NCBI GenBank assembly: GCA_025890175.1 | Contig: JANPYM010000009.1 | Coordinates: forward strand, 1,799,782-1,863,781 | DNA length: 64,000 nucleotides | Source: Ciborinia camelliae | Taxonomy: Eukaryota > Ascomycota > Leotiomycetes > Helotiales > Sclerotiniaceae | Direction: 5' to 3' | Shown: piece after piece, positions 48,294 through 60,660 of the stretch | Numbering within the stretch: the stretch's first letter is position 1 | Layout: each line of letters opens with the position of its first letter | Position numbers and translations under genes: made by a program | The notes under the pieces: model-generated | Database searches by the model: none | What the model saw: the letters and a program-made list of their open reading frames with translations, nothing else | Told to the model about the DNA's origin: nothing

Positions 48294-51227
48294 TTACTCT
48301 TCTTCAGAATCTGAAGACTCATCACCACTTGATTCTTCTTGCGTATGTTGCTCAACGCTCTCAATAGGTTCTTGAGAAGCTGATCCCTGCCCTCTATTGA
48401 AGTCTTGCACCTTATCTTTAAGTAGTTGGATCTTCCGTTCTTGTTCCATTTTCGACATGGGCTTGTTTTTCTTTTTTTGGGCGGGCTTTGCAGCAACACG
48501 AGGCTCTTCCTGCTTGTCTTGGCGTGCTTCTCTAAGAGCAGCCTCAATATGTGGAAGGTTTTGATGGACAGCTTCGTAAAGTTTCCAGAGAATGTGTGTT
48601 GGAACTAGTTCAATATCCAATTCCATAGTACCATCTTCCTCGGTCTAAAAATGTTAGCCGATTGAAAATTATTAAATGTATGAAAGAGTTACTCACAGGC
48701 GTTTCTGGTTGCTCTCGTCGGATCAGGGAGGTTATTTCGTTAGTAACGTGATCAGGTAAATCGCCAATTCCAGCAGCAATTACTTCCTTCTCGAAACTTC
48801 CCATATATTTCTCTTTGCGAGCTCCTCCGGACTTCTTCGGGGGACCAACGGCAGCTTTCTTAGCTGGCGCAGCTTTCTTGGTGGGTTTAGCAGGCCTTGA
48901 TTTTTTGGTGGGTTTCTTTGCACTTGCCGCCAATTTCTTTTCTTCCTCATCGGCTACTTCTTTAATGAGAGCAAGGATTTTCCTCTGCAGAGCAATGACA
49001 TCGGGGTTTTCTGGTTTAGAAAGCATATCGATAAGCTTCTCTTGTTCAAAAACGAGTCGAGCTGTAGCGGCACCCTGTGTTACTTCCTGAACAGGCTCTG
49101 GCTCATCTTCGCTCTCCTCTTCTTCTTCGGTCTCTTCATCTCTTTCTGGTGTAGCAGCAACAGGTTGATGATCGGCGATCCATCGATCCTTTTTCGCTAA
49201 CAACCCGTTGAACAATTCCTCGAATTGTTGGCCCATAATTCGAACGGGATTTCCCTCGGGATTGAATTTATAACAATTCTGGAAAATCAGTTTCACATCC
49301 TGTTCGAAATCCTTAGCTCTCGTGTAAGCCCCGTTGTGAAGCTTTTCGGAGACGGTAGAGATATCCATGGGTGACTTAATAATGGTAAAGTAGTTGGGGA
49401 TTTGCAATGCGACGGGATCAACGGGAGTCATAAAAGCACTGGAGAACATCAAGTATCTTGGCTTCTTCATCTCATTCAGTGTCTCCTCGCACCACTTGAG
49501 CTCAACGGAATACTTCTTGCTCTTAGGTCGTACCGAAGAATAAGGTAAGTCCTTGTTCTTCGGTGGATGAATCTCACGCTTTGGTCTGCCATCTTTTGTT
49601 GAATCACGACGAATTAGTGGTGTACTGGTGACTGGATCGAGAGCAAAAGTCGGAGCACTCATTGGTGCAGCAGCACCGGTAGATCCGCGAGATGGTCTTC
49701 TAGCAGCAGGAGCACGAGCAGGACTATCAAGAGATGGTGTAGGTCGCTTAGGTTTTTTAATCTGTGGCTTGGCGACATGCGCTGGCGGTTCAGGTGGAAG
49801 ACTTCCCAGCTTAGTGATAATCGATGTCTTCACATCTTTGGCAGCGACTGTAATAGGATTGTCAAGCCCATTGAAAGCAACGGCATTCTCGTAAAGAAGT
49901 GCGGCATCGTCCTTGATGGCTTGGATGGAAGGATATTCACCGCCCTTAATCTTCTTCTCCATGGTACCTAAATCTACCTCAGTCTCGACCTTCTGGGCAT
50001 AACTCTCGGCGAATCCAGGCCAAAGTATTGCGACTGGAGATCTGAAATTCTTTCCAGCTGCGGTCTTGATGACATTCTTGATGATTTTGAGAATCTCTTT
50101 GGTTTCATGCTGAGTGATTGAGCGCGACGCGTTGCCAGTAGAAGATGAAGTGCCATTTGTAGTTACTCCATTCTGCGTAGCAGCTGGAGTTGCGATATTT
50201 AAAGATTCTTTAGGTTCTTCACTTTCTTCAGTTTTGGTGCGTTTCGCAGATGGTTCCTCTTCGCCATCGTCTTCTCGTTCGCGCGCAACTTTTGTGACCT
50301 GTGGTTGTGAAGGCGCATCCGTCATCTCTATATCGTTGGAACTGAGATTGGCCGACGCAGATTCTATAAGAGGTTCCGCAGTTGCTTGCTGTGATTCTGG
50401 AGAGTGGTCCATATCAACAGATGGCGGCGCATTATTGGGAGATGATGGAGGTAGATCGGGCCGCGGCGCATCAAAAGTTAGGTTCATGTCGTCTTCAACA
50501 CTTTCGACGTTCGACTTTCGAGTTGGCGCAGAACCCCCTGGTTCCAAACTCAATGGTTCTTCCCTATTGTCTGAAGCTGGCAATGAGGCTTGGGGTATAG
50601 TTTCTGGCACTTGGGTAAGTGGGGAGACTTCATCGCGCATATCGGACTCTGGAGCTTCCACAATGGGCGGAACAGCTGTAGGCGCTAGACTATCAAATGC
50701 AACTTCGGGTACAGAATCGGCTGGTGTAGGTAGATCGGATACGGCGCGTTCTGCTTCCTCAACTGACTTTGTAGGCTCGTCGGAGACAGCTGTTGTATTC
50801 GAGTCTTGAAGTTGGGATACGTTCTGACTTTCGGGAGTATCTTGCGCGTGCGAATCGAGCGTTGTAGATAGAGGTAGAGACCTGTTAATATTATGAGACT
50901 CTTCATTTAAATTTCCATCTAATTCTGGTGTAGAGGTGAATTCGGCAGATTCGGAATTGGTGATTTCGGGTGATTTTTTCAATTCAGCATCAGAGGGTGT
51001 TTGTTGTTCAGTTTTGGAATCATCTCGAGTAGAAGCACTGTAATTTTTTTATTGATAAATATACGTATACAAATAGATAACGAGAAAGAAAGATGAGCAA
51101 GGAAACTATGGTAGAAGACTTACCCGTTGATATTCAGATCCAAAGCCATCGTATCAGATGATGGAACGGGTATTATCTTTTGCTCCAAAGCTAGATCTTC
51201 TGAATGCTGGGTGGTCATGACGGCCAT
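48294..51227 (-). CDS. Bdf1-like BET protein (two bromodomains and NET domain)
   Basis: My model has three exons on the minus strand: 51227-51124, 51037-48697 and 48644-48294, joined by introns of 86 bp (GTAAGT..ACAG) and 52 bp (GTGAGT..TTAG). It codes for 931 residues, and all joins keep frame. After a long acidic and Pro/Ser-rich N-terminus come bromodomain 1 (about 343-446, with AFNG holding the expected Asn), bromodomain 2 (about 545-658, with FMTPVDPVALQIPNYF and NCYKFNPEG, Asn about 627), a Lys/Ala-rich linker, and a NET/ET domain (about 780-840) spanning the last intron (GDLPDHVTNEITSLI then ELVPTHILWKLYEAV), ending in a Ser/Glu/Asp-rich tail. BET proteins bind acetylated histones and recruit the general transcription machinery in the nucleus. 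Bromodomain 1 lacks the usual PVD..PMDL signature, reading PVAILWPGF..EVDL. The start ATG gives a short polar first exon; a second ATG follows three codons later. Confidence 0.9.
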
Positions 51228-53879
51228 CAACAAACAGAGATCCTCTATCTACAGAGGTACTGTTTGTGACAAAATTGACTGAAAAATAGCTCTAGGCTAA
51301 TTCTGAGGTTGAGGAAATTGAAAGAAAAGCAATGCGACAAGGTCGATTGTATTGTTTCTTCGAAATTTGAAAGATCGAGGATTTGGATGATTTTGGTTGT
51401 GGAGTTAAAGGTTTTGCTGCGACAGATATTTGCGACAAGAGAGATTTTAACTGTTGAGGGGGGGGAAACGTTAGTTAGATTGCGACCGAAAGCTTGAACG
51501 GCACGCGACTCCAATGTAGTGAATAAGAACAAGAGAATGGCTATTGCGAAGCTGAACTGAACTGCACAGGACAACAATGACAGAATAATAATCTCTGAAG
51601 GCAAAGGTAAGGTGGCGGGGTAAATGAATGTTCCTGTACCTGCCTTTATTTTAATCCTCGGCGCAGCCTCGTCGATATGCGACAAAGAATTTAGGTTGTA
51701 GCCTTACGTATTCGAAAGTAGGTTAGGATGGTTCAATATTTTGATGTTTTGATCACTCTTAATGAAAAGGTGAACAAATATAAGAGTATGATAGTATGAT
51801 TTGGACGACTTGACCACCTTCAAACAAAAAGCGAGGTTATCGTTATTGTTTGAAAATGTGCAATAGCAACGTTTGATTGTTTGTATACGCTGATGCTGGT
51901 GCTGGTGGTGCTGGCGCTGGTACGAAGCTAAAACGCAGCTTTTTGATTTTGTTGATGTCTTGAGTATGGTATGGTACGGTACGGTACGATATGGCGTTGT
52001 TGTTTTGGTGAAGAACACGCGACTTGGGGATTTTTGATTTTGCCCTCTGTGATTTCTTTAAATGGATGAGATAGGTAACGTTGAACCGTTCAGCCTGTGA
52101 ATCGTAAAATATCGTATCGTAACGTAACGTAAGATGGTGAAGTGACTGAAGCTCAGGAGATGAATCAATCAAAATCAAAATGGGGAGGTGAGGGGAGGTG
52201 AGGTGAGGTTGAGGTTGAGGTAGAGGTAATGAGTGAAATGAAGCGCGACGCGATTTTTATCGTATAAGGTACAACTAACGAAAGCGACCTCCAAAAAAAA
52301 TCGAGTTATCAACAACACCAATATCTAGCGTTGACCTAGTGGAACTTCCAGGTACAAGTCCAGGTACAGATCCAGGTACAGCTGGAGGTTATTGGTAACC
52401 GACTTAACCTGGTGTTGTTGGAGTTTTCGATGTGAATGCGAATGCGAATGTAGATTGGAATTTGATCTTGACTCAGTATGTTGATAGGTAGGTAGTTGAT
52501 GATGAATGAAATGAAACGATTCAAATTCAAATTCAAATAAGAAGGAGAATTTGTTTACGTTCGCTCCTTTCCTTCCTTTCCTTTCCTTTCCTTTCCTTCC
52601 GTTCAATAAGAACCGATGCGCGCAACACCCACAAAGGATGAGGATTCAAATTCAATAAACCCGGTCGTTCTCGGCGATAATGTTCTTCCTTTCTTGACCT
52701 TACTTCATTCACACCAACAAAATAAAGGGGAAAAAGAGGAACGGGAAAAGAGGAAAGAATCAACCTTTTTTCTGCTTTGCTATTTTGCCTTGGGGTCAGA
52801 GAATAAATACTCGAAAAAAAGTATATCCTCACAAAACAAAACACAAATGAAAAATGAAAAATATTAAAATCAATAAAATACACTCAATCAATCACAATAA
52901 TACAAGTGAAGAATGAATGAATTATTTTTTCGAGGTTACTGTAGATGTCTTTTTCTTTCTTGGGGGGGAGTTTTGGGAGTTGGGAGAGAGGTGGAAGTCC
53001 GTTGTGATAAGGGCACCGCACCGGCACCGGTATCGTTATCTTCTTATTCTTCTTGAATGGTGAGTGAGGTTGAAGGTCATGTGTTTATGTGTTGAGGTGT
53101 ATTTTGGGTGAGGTTTGTTGGTTTGGCTGTTGCTGGTCGGGGGTGGTCGGTGCTCTTTTGCTCTTTGGACGAATGAGAAGGCTGTCGCAAATCAACCTTT
53201 AAAAAATTTGGTTGCAAGACGAGAACTTTCGGGGGGATGTACGATTAACATATTTAAACGATAGCAAGTGATGCCCATGAAACTAAACCTAATGCATTCT
53301 TAGTCAACTCATCAACACCTTGTACCTTTGCTGCAGGTTGCCTCATAGTAGCCAATGAGCTTTGATTATCAAATGACTCAGCCCCACCATAGGTAAGGAA
53401 AGGAAAGGGTGCGACAGGGTTTAAGGAAGGTTAAAGTGGGCCAATACTCTAGAGGCGTAGTTATTAAACCAGTCATATTCATATCAACAACGAGAATAAG
53501 CCACATTTCCATTCTCTGTTCCACCTTATCTGGGCCGCACAGACACATTTGTCATTCCGATAGCCATAGCACGTGATCGCAATTATTTTTTTTCTATCTT
53601 AGTAAAAAAAAAAGTTTCGTGAAGTTTTACTATCAATAGCTTCATTGGTAAATTTACCTGAACTCATTCACAACATCACTGGGTTAATTGATTGGTTTGA
53701 TTTCAAACAACATCAATCTCCCGGTCGCATTCATTAACTATTATCTAAACTTCCAAGTTAATTGGCAGGTTATTAATTGTCGACTCCTGAATTGAATCGA
53801 ACGTACCTCAACTTACCTACTTTTCGTCAGATTCGATTTTCCGCTCTTTTTTACATCGCACATTCATCAATCACATACA
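51228..53879. other. Divergent promoter region with simple repeats
   Basis: It lies between the divergently transcribed BET and Utp12-domain genes. Simple repeats include GCTGGTGCTG (51888-51920), GGTACGGTAC (51966-51985), GGTGAGG/GGTTGAG (52183-52225), a 12-bp CCAGGTACAGAT repeat (52348-52390) and TTTCC (52567-52600). Many open frames on both strands are products of these repeats. A CT-rich stretch and CACATACA precede the ATG at 53880. Confidence 0.5.
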
Positions 53880-55085
53880 ATGTCAAGCAAGAGGAAACTC
53901 CCGACCAAGCTTGGTCAACCAATGGTCAAGCAGGGTGTTAAATCATTTGGAACTGGGCATTTGGATGAATCGAAGACCGTTGTATCTGGTGGAGGAACTG
54001 CGACCAAGGTGAAGACGAATGGAGCCAACAAGGATGACGTGGTCGAAATATCTAGCGATTCGGAGAATGGAAGTGACGATGATTTAGACGAAATTGAGGA
54101 AGACGGAAGTGATATGGAAGAGGATGGCAATGCTACCGCAGATGTGACGATGGGAGACGATGGAGCTGAAGTTGCGGAAGAAGATGGAGAACCAACATTC
54201 GGAGATCTTGTTCGAGCACACGCATCGGAGCCTATTGATGTTGCTGCGGCTTTCGAAGATTCCAAAGCTCAAGCTCTCTCATATCCTCAAAATTCGATCC
54301 AAGCTCCTTCCGGCGCATCCCTCGGAACGGTTCTTACTCAAGCACTCAAGACAAACGATGTCGCCTTATTAGAATCTTGTTTACACACTACCGATCTCAG
54401 TACCATTAGATCCACAATTCAACGACTCGATTCTCCTCTCGCCGCAATCTTATTACAAAAGTTGGCAGAAAGATTACACCGAAGACCTGGTAGAGCTGGT
54501 AGTCTTATGGTTTGGGTTCAATGGTCAATGATTACACATGGTGGATATCTAGCCACTCAACGAGGTCTCATCAAGAAGTTGGCCGAAGTAAATAGAGTTC
54601 TCGATGAAAGATCCAAAGCTTTACAACATCTTTTGTCCTTGAAGGGCAAGTTGGACATGTTGGATGCACAAATCGAATTACGAAGAAGCATGCAAAACCG
54701 ACCAAGGATAGACAGTGAGGATAATGATGAGGGTGTCATCTACGTGGAAGGCCAGAGTGATGACGAGGAGGAAGTTATCGTCAACGGATTACCTCAAAGG
54801 CTTGCCAAGAACGGAGATCTCGAAGATATCTCGGATTCCGAGATTGAGGAGGAGATGCTTAACGGCTTAGTGGCAGAATCTGACGAGGAGGAAGAGGATA
54901 GCGAGGATGATTTAATAGACGATGAAGCCGAGGAAACCGATGCGGATTCTGGGGATGAGGATGAAGTCGATCACGATGATATTGACGAGCAGGGAGAGGA
55001 TGATGAAAGCGATGATGCTGTGCCCGGACCCCCACGATCCAAGATGCAAAAATTATCCGGCAGCACCTTCCAAACTCGAAGATAA
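53880..55085 (+). CDS. Utp12-domain small-subunit processome protein (Utp5/WDR43-type)
   Basis: A complete single-exon protein of 401 residues. Residues about 146-265 form a Utp12-type helical domain, with LGTVLTQALKTNDVALLESC, RRPGRAGSLMVWVQW and LLSLKGKLDMLDAQIELR, typical of the C-terminal part of Utp5/WDR43. These proteins belong to the t-UTP/UTP-A subcomplex that binds the nascent pre-rRNA in the nucleolus and is required for 18S rRNA maturation. The region before the domain and the last ~130 residues are highly acidic (runs of D and E), common in nucleolar proteins. No WD40 repeats are present, and none are visible in the upstream sequence, so this is a short form compared with yeast Utp5. 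It ends TTTGTAGG-free in ...FQTRR. The paralogue identity (Utp5 against another Utp12-domain protein) is not certain. Confidence 0.8.
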   Translation: MSSKRKLPTKLGQPMVKQGVKSFGTGHLDESKTVVSGGGTATKVKTNGANKDDVVEISSDSENGSDDDLDEIEEDGSDMEEDGNATADVTMGDDGAEVAEEDGEPTFGDLVRAHASEPIDVAAAFEDSKAQALSYPQNSIQAPSGASLGTVLTQALKTNDVALLESCLHTTDLSTIRSTIQRLDSPLAAILLQKLAERLHRRPGRAGSLMVWVQWSMITHGGYLATQRGLIKKLAEVNRVLDERSKALQHLLSLKGKLDMLDAQIELRRSMQNRPRIDSEDNDEGVIYVEGQSDDEEEVIVNGLPQRLAKNGDLEDISDSEIEEEMLNGLVAESDEEEEDSEDDLIDDEAEETDADSGDEDEVDHDDIDEQGEDDESDDAVPGPPRSKMQKLSGSTFQTRR

Positions 55086-58000
55086 TTTTATTGATGGATG
55101 GATGGATAATATCAAGAGAGTTGACGGCTAGCTAGATGCATATTGGGCGTTTGCATGGTCTTGGAGTTTTTTCGATTTTGCTTTTTGTTTTTTCGTACTT
55201 GCTTGCTTTTTCCTCAGGCGTGGCCTTCCATGGGCAATTTTAAAAAGAATATTATTTTTTTCGAGGATGTCTATCTCCCTTTCTTCTTCCTCTGGTGTCG
55301 TGTCTGATGAATAGATAGAAGTATCTCTTGAACATGGATGTACATGCTTTCCTTCTTTTGTATGTGGATGAGATGGAACCGGGGAGCTCTAGCTTGGAGC
55401 TCGAGTATTGTGCTCGAGTCGATAGGTATGATATGATATAATAGGTACAAACATGGCATGACATGACATGAACATGAACATGATGCTGACGAAATACTTA
55501 TCTTATGTTACCTTACTTGTAGACCTATCTCAACCAATACCAATCTCCATCAATCTACTCTCAATGTTGGAGGATATGGATCTATCGATTTGAAAATTTG
55601 CTTGCTTCTAATCTCCAGCCAAGTCCAGTCCAAGCCAGTCCAGTCCAAGCCAGTCTAGTTCACATCACGTCACTTGATGTGATTTTTTTATGTCAATTCA
55701 TATCACATGATTTCATATCGTGGCGCATCACATGACATGGTATGATTTTATGTCAATTAATATCACATGATTTCTCATCACATGATATGACATGGCGGCG
55801 ATCTAGATCCTTTAGATTTCTTTCATTTCTTTCTTTCCTCATCCACCTGCCTGTAATCACCTGTTACCCCCTCTTACTTCCCTTACTTACTTACCTACTC
55901 ACTTACTTAACTCCTTACATCCCTATAGGTAAGCAGGTACTTAGGTAGGTACTTAGGTCACAAGTCACAAATCACAAGTCACACCTGCACCCACACCTGC
56001 ACCCACAGGTTCGGTTTCGGATCTGGACTCCTGATCTGATCTACTGGATTACTGGATTACTTATTTATCTAGAGGTAGGTAAGTTGGTAGATAGGTAGGT
56101 GGGTGGGTAGGTAAATTTGTTGGTAGGTAAGGTAGGTGGGTAAGTTGGTACCTAGGTATGTATGTTGGTGGGTGGGTATTTATGTAGATAGATAGATAGA
56201 TAGGTAGATAGATAGTCTAGATAGATAGATAGTTTAGATTGACTAGCCTGGCAGGGCAGGCAGGGTAGGATAGGGCAGGGCAGGATAGGATGGGAGATGA
56301 GGGTAGGGTAGGGTAGGGTAGATGGGGGATGAGGGGAGGGGGCTTGAGGGGAGGGAGGAGGGATGGATGAGGGATGAGGGATTGGAGGTCGAGCTGGGTT
56401 GGGTCGGGTCGGGTCTGATTCTGAAGTGTTAGGGCTAGGTCCTAAGGTATTGTTGTGCTATTTTGATGCTATTGATGTTGTTATGATATTAGTTCTGGTT
56501 CTGGTCCTGGTCCTGGTTTTGGGCTGGGTGTTTTGAGTATTAAGTATTGTAAGCATTGAGTAGGGTAGGTGATGAATAGGCGATGAAAGTAATAATTTAA
56601 ATAAATAAATATTTGAGTTGTTCAGTTGTTTGATTAAAGGCAGATATATACCTACCTAACTACCTATGTATAAATATACATATACAATATATCCCGAATT
56701 AAAAATTGTGAAATACCATGTCCAGGTAGTTTAGATAGATATACAGATATATATCTATCTATTTATCTATTTAGTTAAGGAATTAGTAATAAGGGAGTAA
56801 AGAGGTACGATTGAGTATTGTATTACTATTTGGTTAGAAAAGAATCTGGAAGGAAAGGCATGTTTGCGGGCGGTTGGGTTGTGTAGATGTAAGGTATTGG
56901 GTATTGGGTATTGGTAGGTAGGTAGATGGATAGGAGATGGTTAGATGGTTATCATACCAATACAGTATTAAGATAATATATATAAGTATATATAGATATA
57001 TCTAATGAGATCCATACGTAGAGAGGATAGTGAGTGCGAAGTGGAAGTTAAAGACTACAGAATTTAAAAGATAGTGGTGATGGTGATGCACGGTGGTAAT
57101 ATTAACATCAGATGATTACCTAACAACATTCCAAAAATCCAAAGTCCAAAATCCAAAAGAGATAAAACAAGAAGGAAAGGTCCATATCCATCGTACCTAT
57201 ATAGAGAGATAGGTACCTATCCCCTCCGTAGCAAAAGTAAAATAAAAGTAAAAATAAAAGTAAAACTAAATTTCCATAAGTAAGATACAGGAACCCAACC
57301 TTGGAAGTATCATTCATTTGACGCAGGCTTTTCACAATTTTAAAAAAAGGCTGAAGCTGAAACTTGAACATTTGCAGCGTGGAAGTCCGGGATGCATACA
57401 AAGTACAGTCAGAGAGAGGCAGGCAGGCAGGTTGGTTGGTTGGAAATCGAAATCGGGAATCCGAAGATCGGATTTTTTTATTTGCTGGGTACTTTCGGTT
57501 TGGATCTGGGTAGATAGAGGTAGACCTACCAAAAGTTGGTAGGTGGTTAATTGTTACCCGCCAGTTTATCGTCGGTCGGATGGTAATTATTGTTAATTCT
57601 GTTAAACTAGGTACCCATTTAGGTAGGTACCTAGGTAGATACCTCCAGGGCTCCAGCTATTGTAGGTATCTAAAGATAACATTAACAATCCGATACAAAT
57701 AAATTATAACTTAATTCCAATTCATTATAATAATAATACCACCGAATATACAATTTTGCATCCCAGATTATAAGATTATTCAACATCTCATCTCGACGCA
57801 CATCATTATTTTACATACCTAGGTACCTAGGTTTGTAGATATACATAGTACCTTACCTTACCTTACCTTACCTCCTAGTAATACATGAAACCTTCATATT
57901 CCCGGTCGGTATCTGATCATACCTAGGTATCATCTGGCCCAGCGCGACCAGCGCGACCAGCCCCCTACCCTAGACTGTAGCAGGGGAAGAGACCGAGGGA

Positions 58001-59163
58001 TCGACTTGGTCCAGATGGGGATCCCAGAAAACGGCTTACGAGTCCTTGTTGCGTGTTCATTGCCTTAGTCTGCCTAGGTGTTCAGCATATTTATTATCCT
58101 TGAAGCGTGTTGTGATGGGCGATGGGCTATGTAAAATGGTTGCGTACCTATGTATGTAGGTAGGTAGGTAGGTATTTACGGAGTATCTACCTACCTACCT
58201 GGGTCGGCTATGTAATATGGACGGAGTATTTATGTACTGCGCATAGATACCTAGGTATGTATGTATGTATCAAATCAAATGTACCTGGTATGTCAGATGT
58301 AAGACTTCCATACCATGAATATTATTATTATTATTATTTTATACGGAGTACAGTCAGGAACTTACGAGTACATACATAATAGATATGGGGAAGGGAAAGA
58401 AAATGTCGGGCGCGAGTGAGAAACTAGCAAGGACTGAGAAGATGAGCCTTCGTACTTCATATTGCATGATCGTTTTCTGGTGTTCCAGAATGGGGATTGT
58501 GAATAATAATAATGATAATGATGTGAGGATTTCTTCTTATGATTATTATTATACTTATATTTATGTATATACCTACCTTACCTATCTATCTACCTACCCA
58601 GCACGTAGTAAGATTGTATTTATTACATTGGATCGATCCATTTCATCATTCATCAATGATCTGCTCCGGACTCTTTTGAAGCGGGTGTCTGGTATATTGC
58701 GATCGAGACCTAATTAAATTATATCATCTACCTACTATACCTACCCTGGCAGGTACTTACTTCTTCATTCATTTCTTGTTCGACAACGTATGTTGCCTCG
58801 TTCTTCATTCCTTCTTTTTGGCTGCGTTGCGAGTCTAGAGTTGTAGAGAGTAAGTAGGTACATATAGATTGCTTCACAGATTGTGATCGAAGATATTCAG
58901 TAAGGTCGTACGGTTTTTGTGTTGTGGTACCTCTTGGCATCGACGGCTTCCAACGCCCATTCTTCTTGGCAGCATCATCCCGTTTTCTTGGGGATAAGGC
59001 TGAAGAGGAGAGAAGGAGAGCTTGGGATTTATTTGTTTGCTTTTCGGGGTTTTTTGAGGTGTGAGGGACGGGAAGGGAAGGGAAGGAAAAGAACGGGTCG
59101 AGAGGGAGGATTTATTATTGCGATTATTTTTTTCCTTCGACGATTCGATTTTGGGTTCGAAAG
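55086..59163. other. Long spacer dominated by microsatellites
   Basis: Four kilobases with no gene I can support. It contains a ~60-bp imperfect tandem duplication (55681-55796, TATGTCAATT..ATCACATGATTTC), AGGT/ACCT repeats (55920-56180), GATA repeats (56185-56235), GGCAG/GGGTA runs (56250-56340), a GTAGGT inverted repeat with a TACGGAGTA loop (58156-58200), and TTA repeats (about 58318-58340). The 3' untranslated region of the preceding gene and the promoter of the next one lie at its ends. Confidence 0.5.
58156..58200. repeat. AGGTAGGT hairpin with TACGGAGTA loop
   Basis: GTAGGTAGGTAGGTAGGTA and TATCTACCTACCTACCT are inverted around TTACGGAG. The loop motif TACGGAGTA (58177-58185) recurs as GACGGAGTA at 58220-58228 and exactly at 58342-58350. 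Noncoding; its role is unknown. Confidence 0.6.
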
Positions 59164-60660
59164 ATGCGTGCTTTTACACGATTAGGCGCTTCGGTGTTCG
59201 CGATGGTTTTATCGTTAATGACGATCTTGGCACTGTTACCACAATCACGATATACGGAACATTTGCTGAAGATTGAGAGGCTGGGAGCGACGAGTATAAA
59301 TGATGTGTTGTGGGATTGGGGCAATAATAGGGGTGATGATGTAGAGGAGGGGGAGGAGGGAGAGGAAGGGGGAGTGAGATTGGTGGTTTTTGGGGATAGT
59401 TGGGTGGATGATAGGATTGAGGAGAATGGGGATGGGAAGGGAAGGAGTTGGACTGAGGTTCTTTGTGAAGAGGTATGTTTTTTTTTTCCTCGTACGAATT
59501 GTTGGATTGGATCTTGAGGTTGGTGGGTTCGCACATTTACTAATTGTTTGTTGGTATAGCTTGCATGTACTTCGCAAGTGAATTTGGCCGCTTCACAACC
59601 CGCTGCTTCATACCCTTCATCACCACCCACAGGAGCCTTCGCATCCAACAAAATATACCTTGCCTCGATCGAAAACACACCCGGTCAGAAAAACAACGAG
59701 ACAAAATTAACCTCGGAAGCCATGCTCCCGGATCTCGAAGCCCAAATAAAATCCTTCATCGCCCTGCCTCAACCAAAACACAAATTAAAAGAAACAATCT
59801 TCGTCCTCTCGTTTGGAACTTGGGATATATGGCACTACGCAGCCCTCGAATACGGAAAAGCCCAACGGGCGCAAGACAAAGCCGTGGAGGAAATGTTCGC
59901 CCAACTGGATAATCTATACGCGCATCATCGGGAAACGCTGGAAGCGACACATGTTGTTGAGATACCACACAATGAATCGCATGTGGTGGCCAAACCACAA
60001 TTCAGGGTCGTCATCCCGAAACTTTTCGATCCTACGATGTTGCCCGGATGGATGGGTCAGAGACCCGTCCCGTTGAAACCCAGCACCGTGGCGGAACATC
60101 AGAAAAACGCCATCGCGCTTCTGCGGGAGTGGGATATCAAATTGGAAAATAGTTTCAAACCTTGGTTTGCAAGTACGCCGGTCGCTCGCACAACGAAAGT
60201 CGTCGAGCACAACATCAACCAAGAAAGTCGATCCCATACCAAGCGAGAAGAAGCAGCCGACAAGACCGAAACGCCGGAAGAGAAAATCGAAATCATTCCT
60301 CCCCCGCAAAAAGATATCTATTATTACAACCTGCACCGATTCCTCATCGAGATCATCCTAGAACACCAACTCGAAGACGAAGGATTGTCCGACGCGTCGG
60401 GTCTCGGCACCAAAGAATCGCCCTACATCTCGGTGTACGAGGCTTGCGTGCGCGAGGCGGCCGATGCCGATGCCGATGGCGTCGATCTCCACGGTCTCCT
60501 CGTCTGCGAGGCCCCTGATGAATATCTCTTCTGGGATGATTTCTCCATGGGCAGTCGGGCGAAGGAGAAGGTTGGGAGGGAAGTCGCGAAGATGGTTAGG
60601 TTGGGTCATACGTTGAGGGCGGCTTGGGGTGATGGTACGGTCCCCGGGGTTAATTTTTAG
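59164..60660 (+). CDS. Membrane-anchored GDSL/SGNH hydrolase-like protein
   Basis: Two exons, 59164-59472 and 59560-60660, with an 87-bp intron (GTATGT..TATAG, branch-like TACTAATTG), give 469 residues. Residues 7-26 form a hydrophobic N-terminal segment, either a signal anchor or a signal peptide, so the rest probably lies outside the cytosol. RLVVFGDSWVDD (72-83) is the block I motif with the candidate nucleophile Ser79. LSFGTWDIWHY (186-196) sits where SGNH hydrolases have the GxND block III, with Trp in place of Asn. Near the C-terminus YLFWDDFSMG (425-434) resembles block V, but the usual His of DxxH is absent. These replacements leave hydrolase activity in doubt. An acidic Gly/Glu-rich stretch (58-70) precedes the GDS motif. 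It has no operon-like neighbours. Fungal relatives are mostly uncharacterised. Confidence 0.7.

Noticed and set aside
51704..52606. Several His/Gln- or Arg/Ser-rich frames between the BET and Utp12-domain genes
   Set aside because: They track simple repeats and overlap each other in several frames; no conserved motif.
56300..56330. GGGTAGGGTAGGGTA run resembling telomere repeats
   Set aside because: The unit is GGGTA, not the TTAGGG typical of filamentous ascomycetes, and it lies among other AGGT/GGCAG microsatellites far from any contig end.
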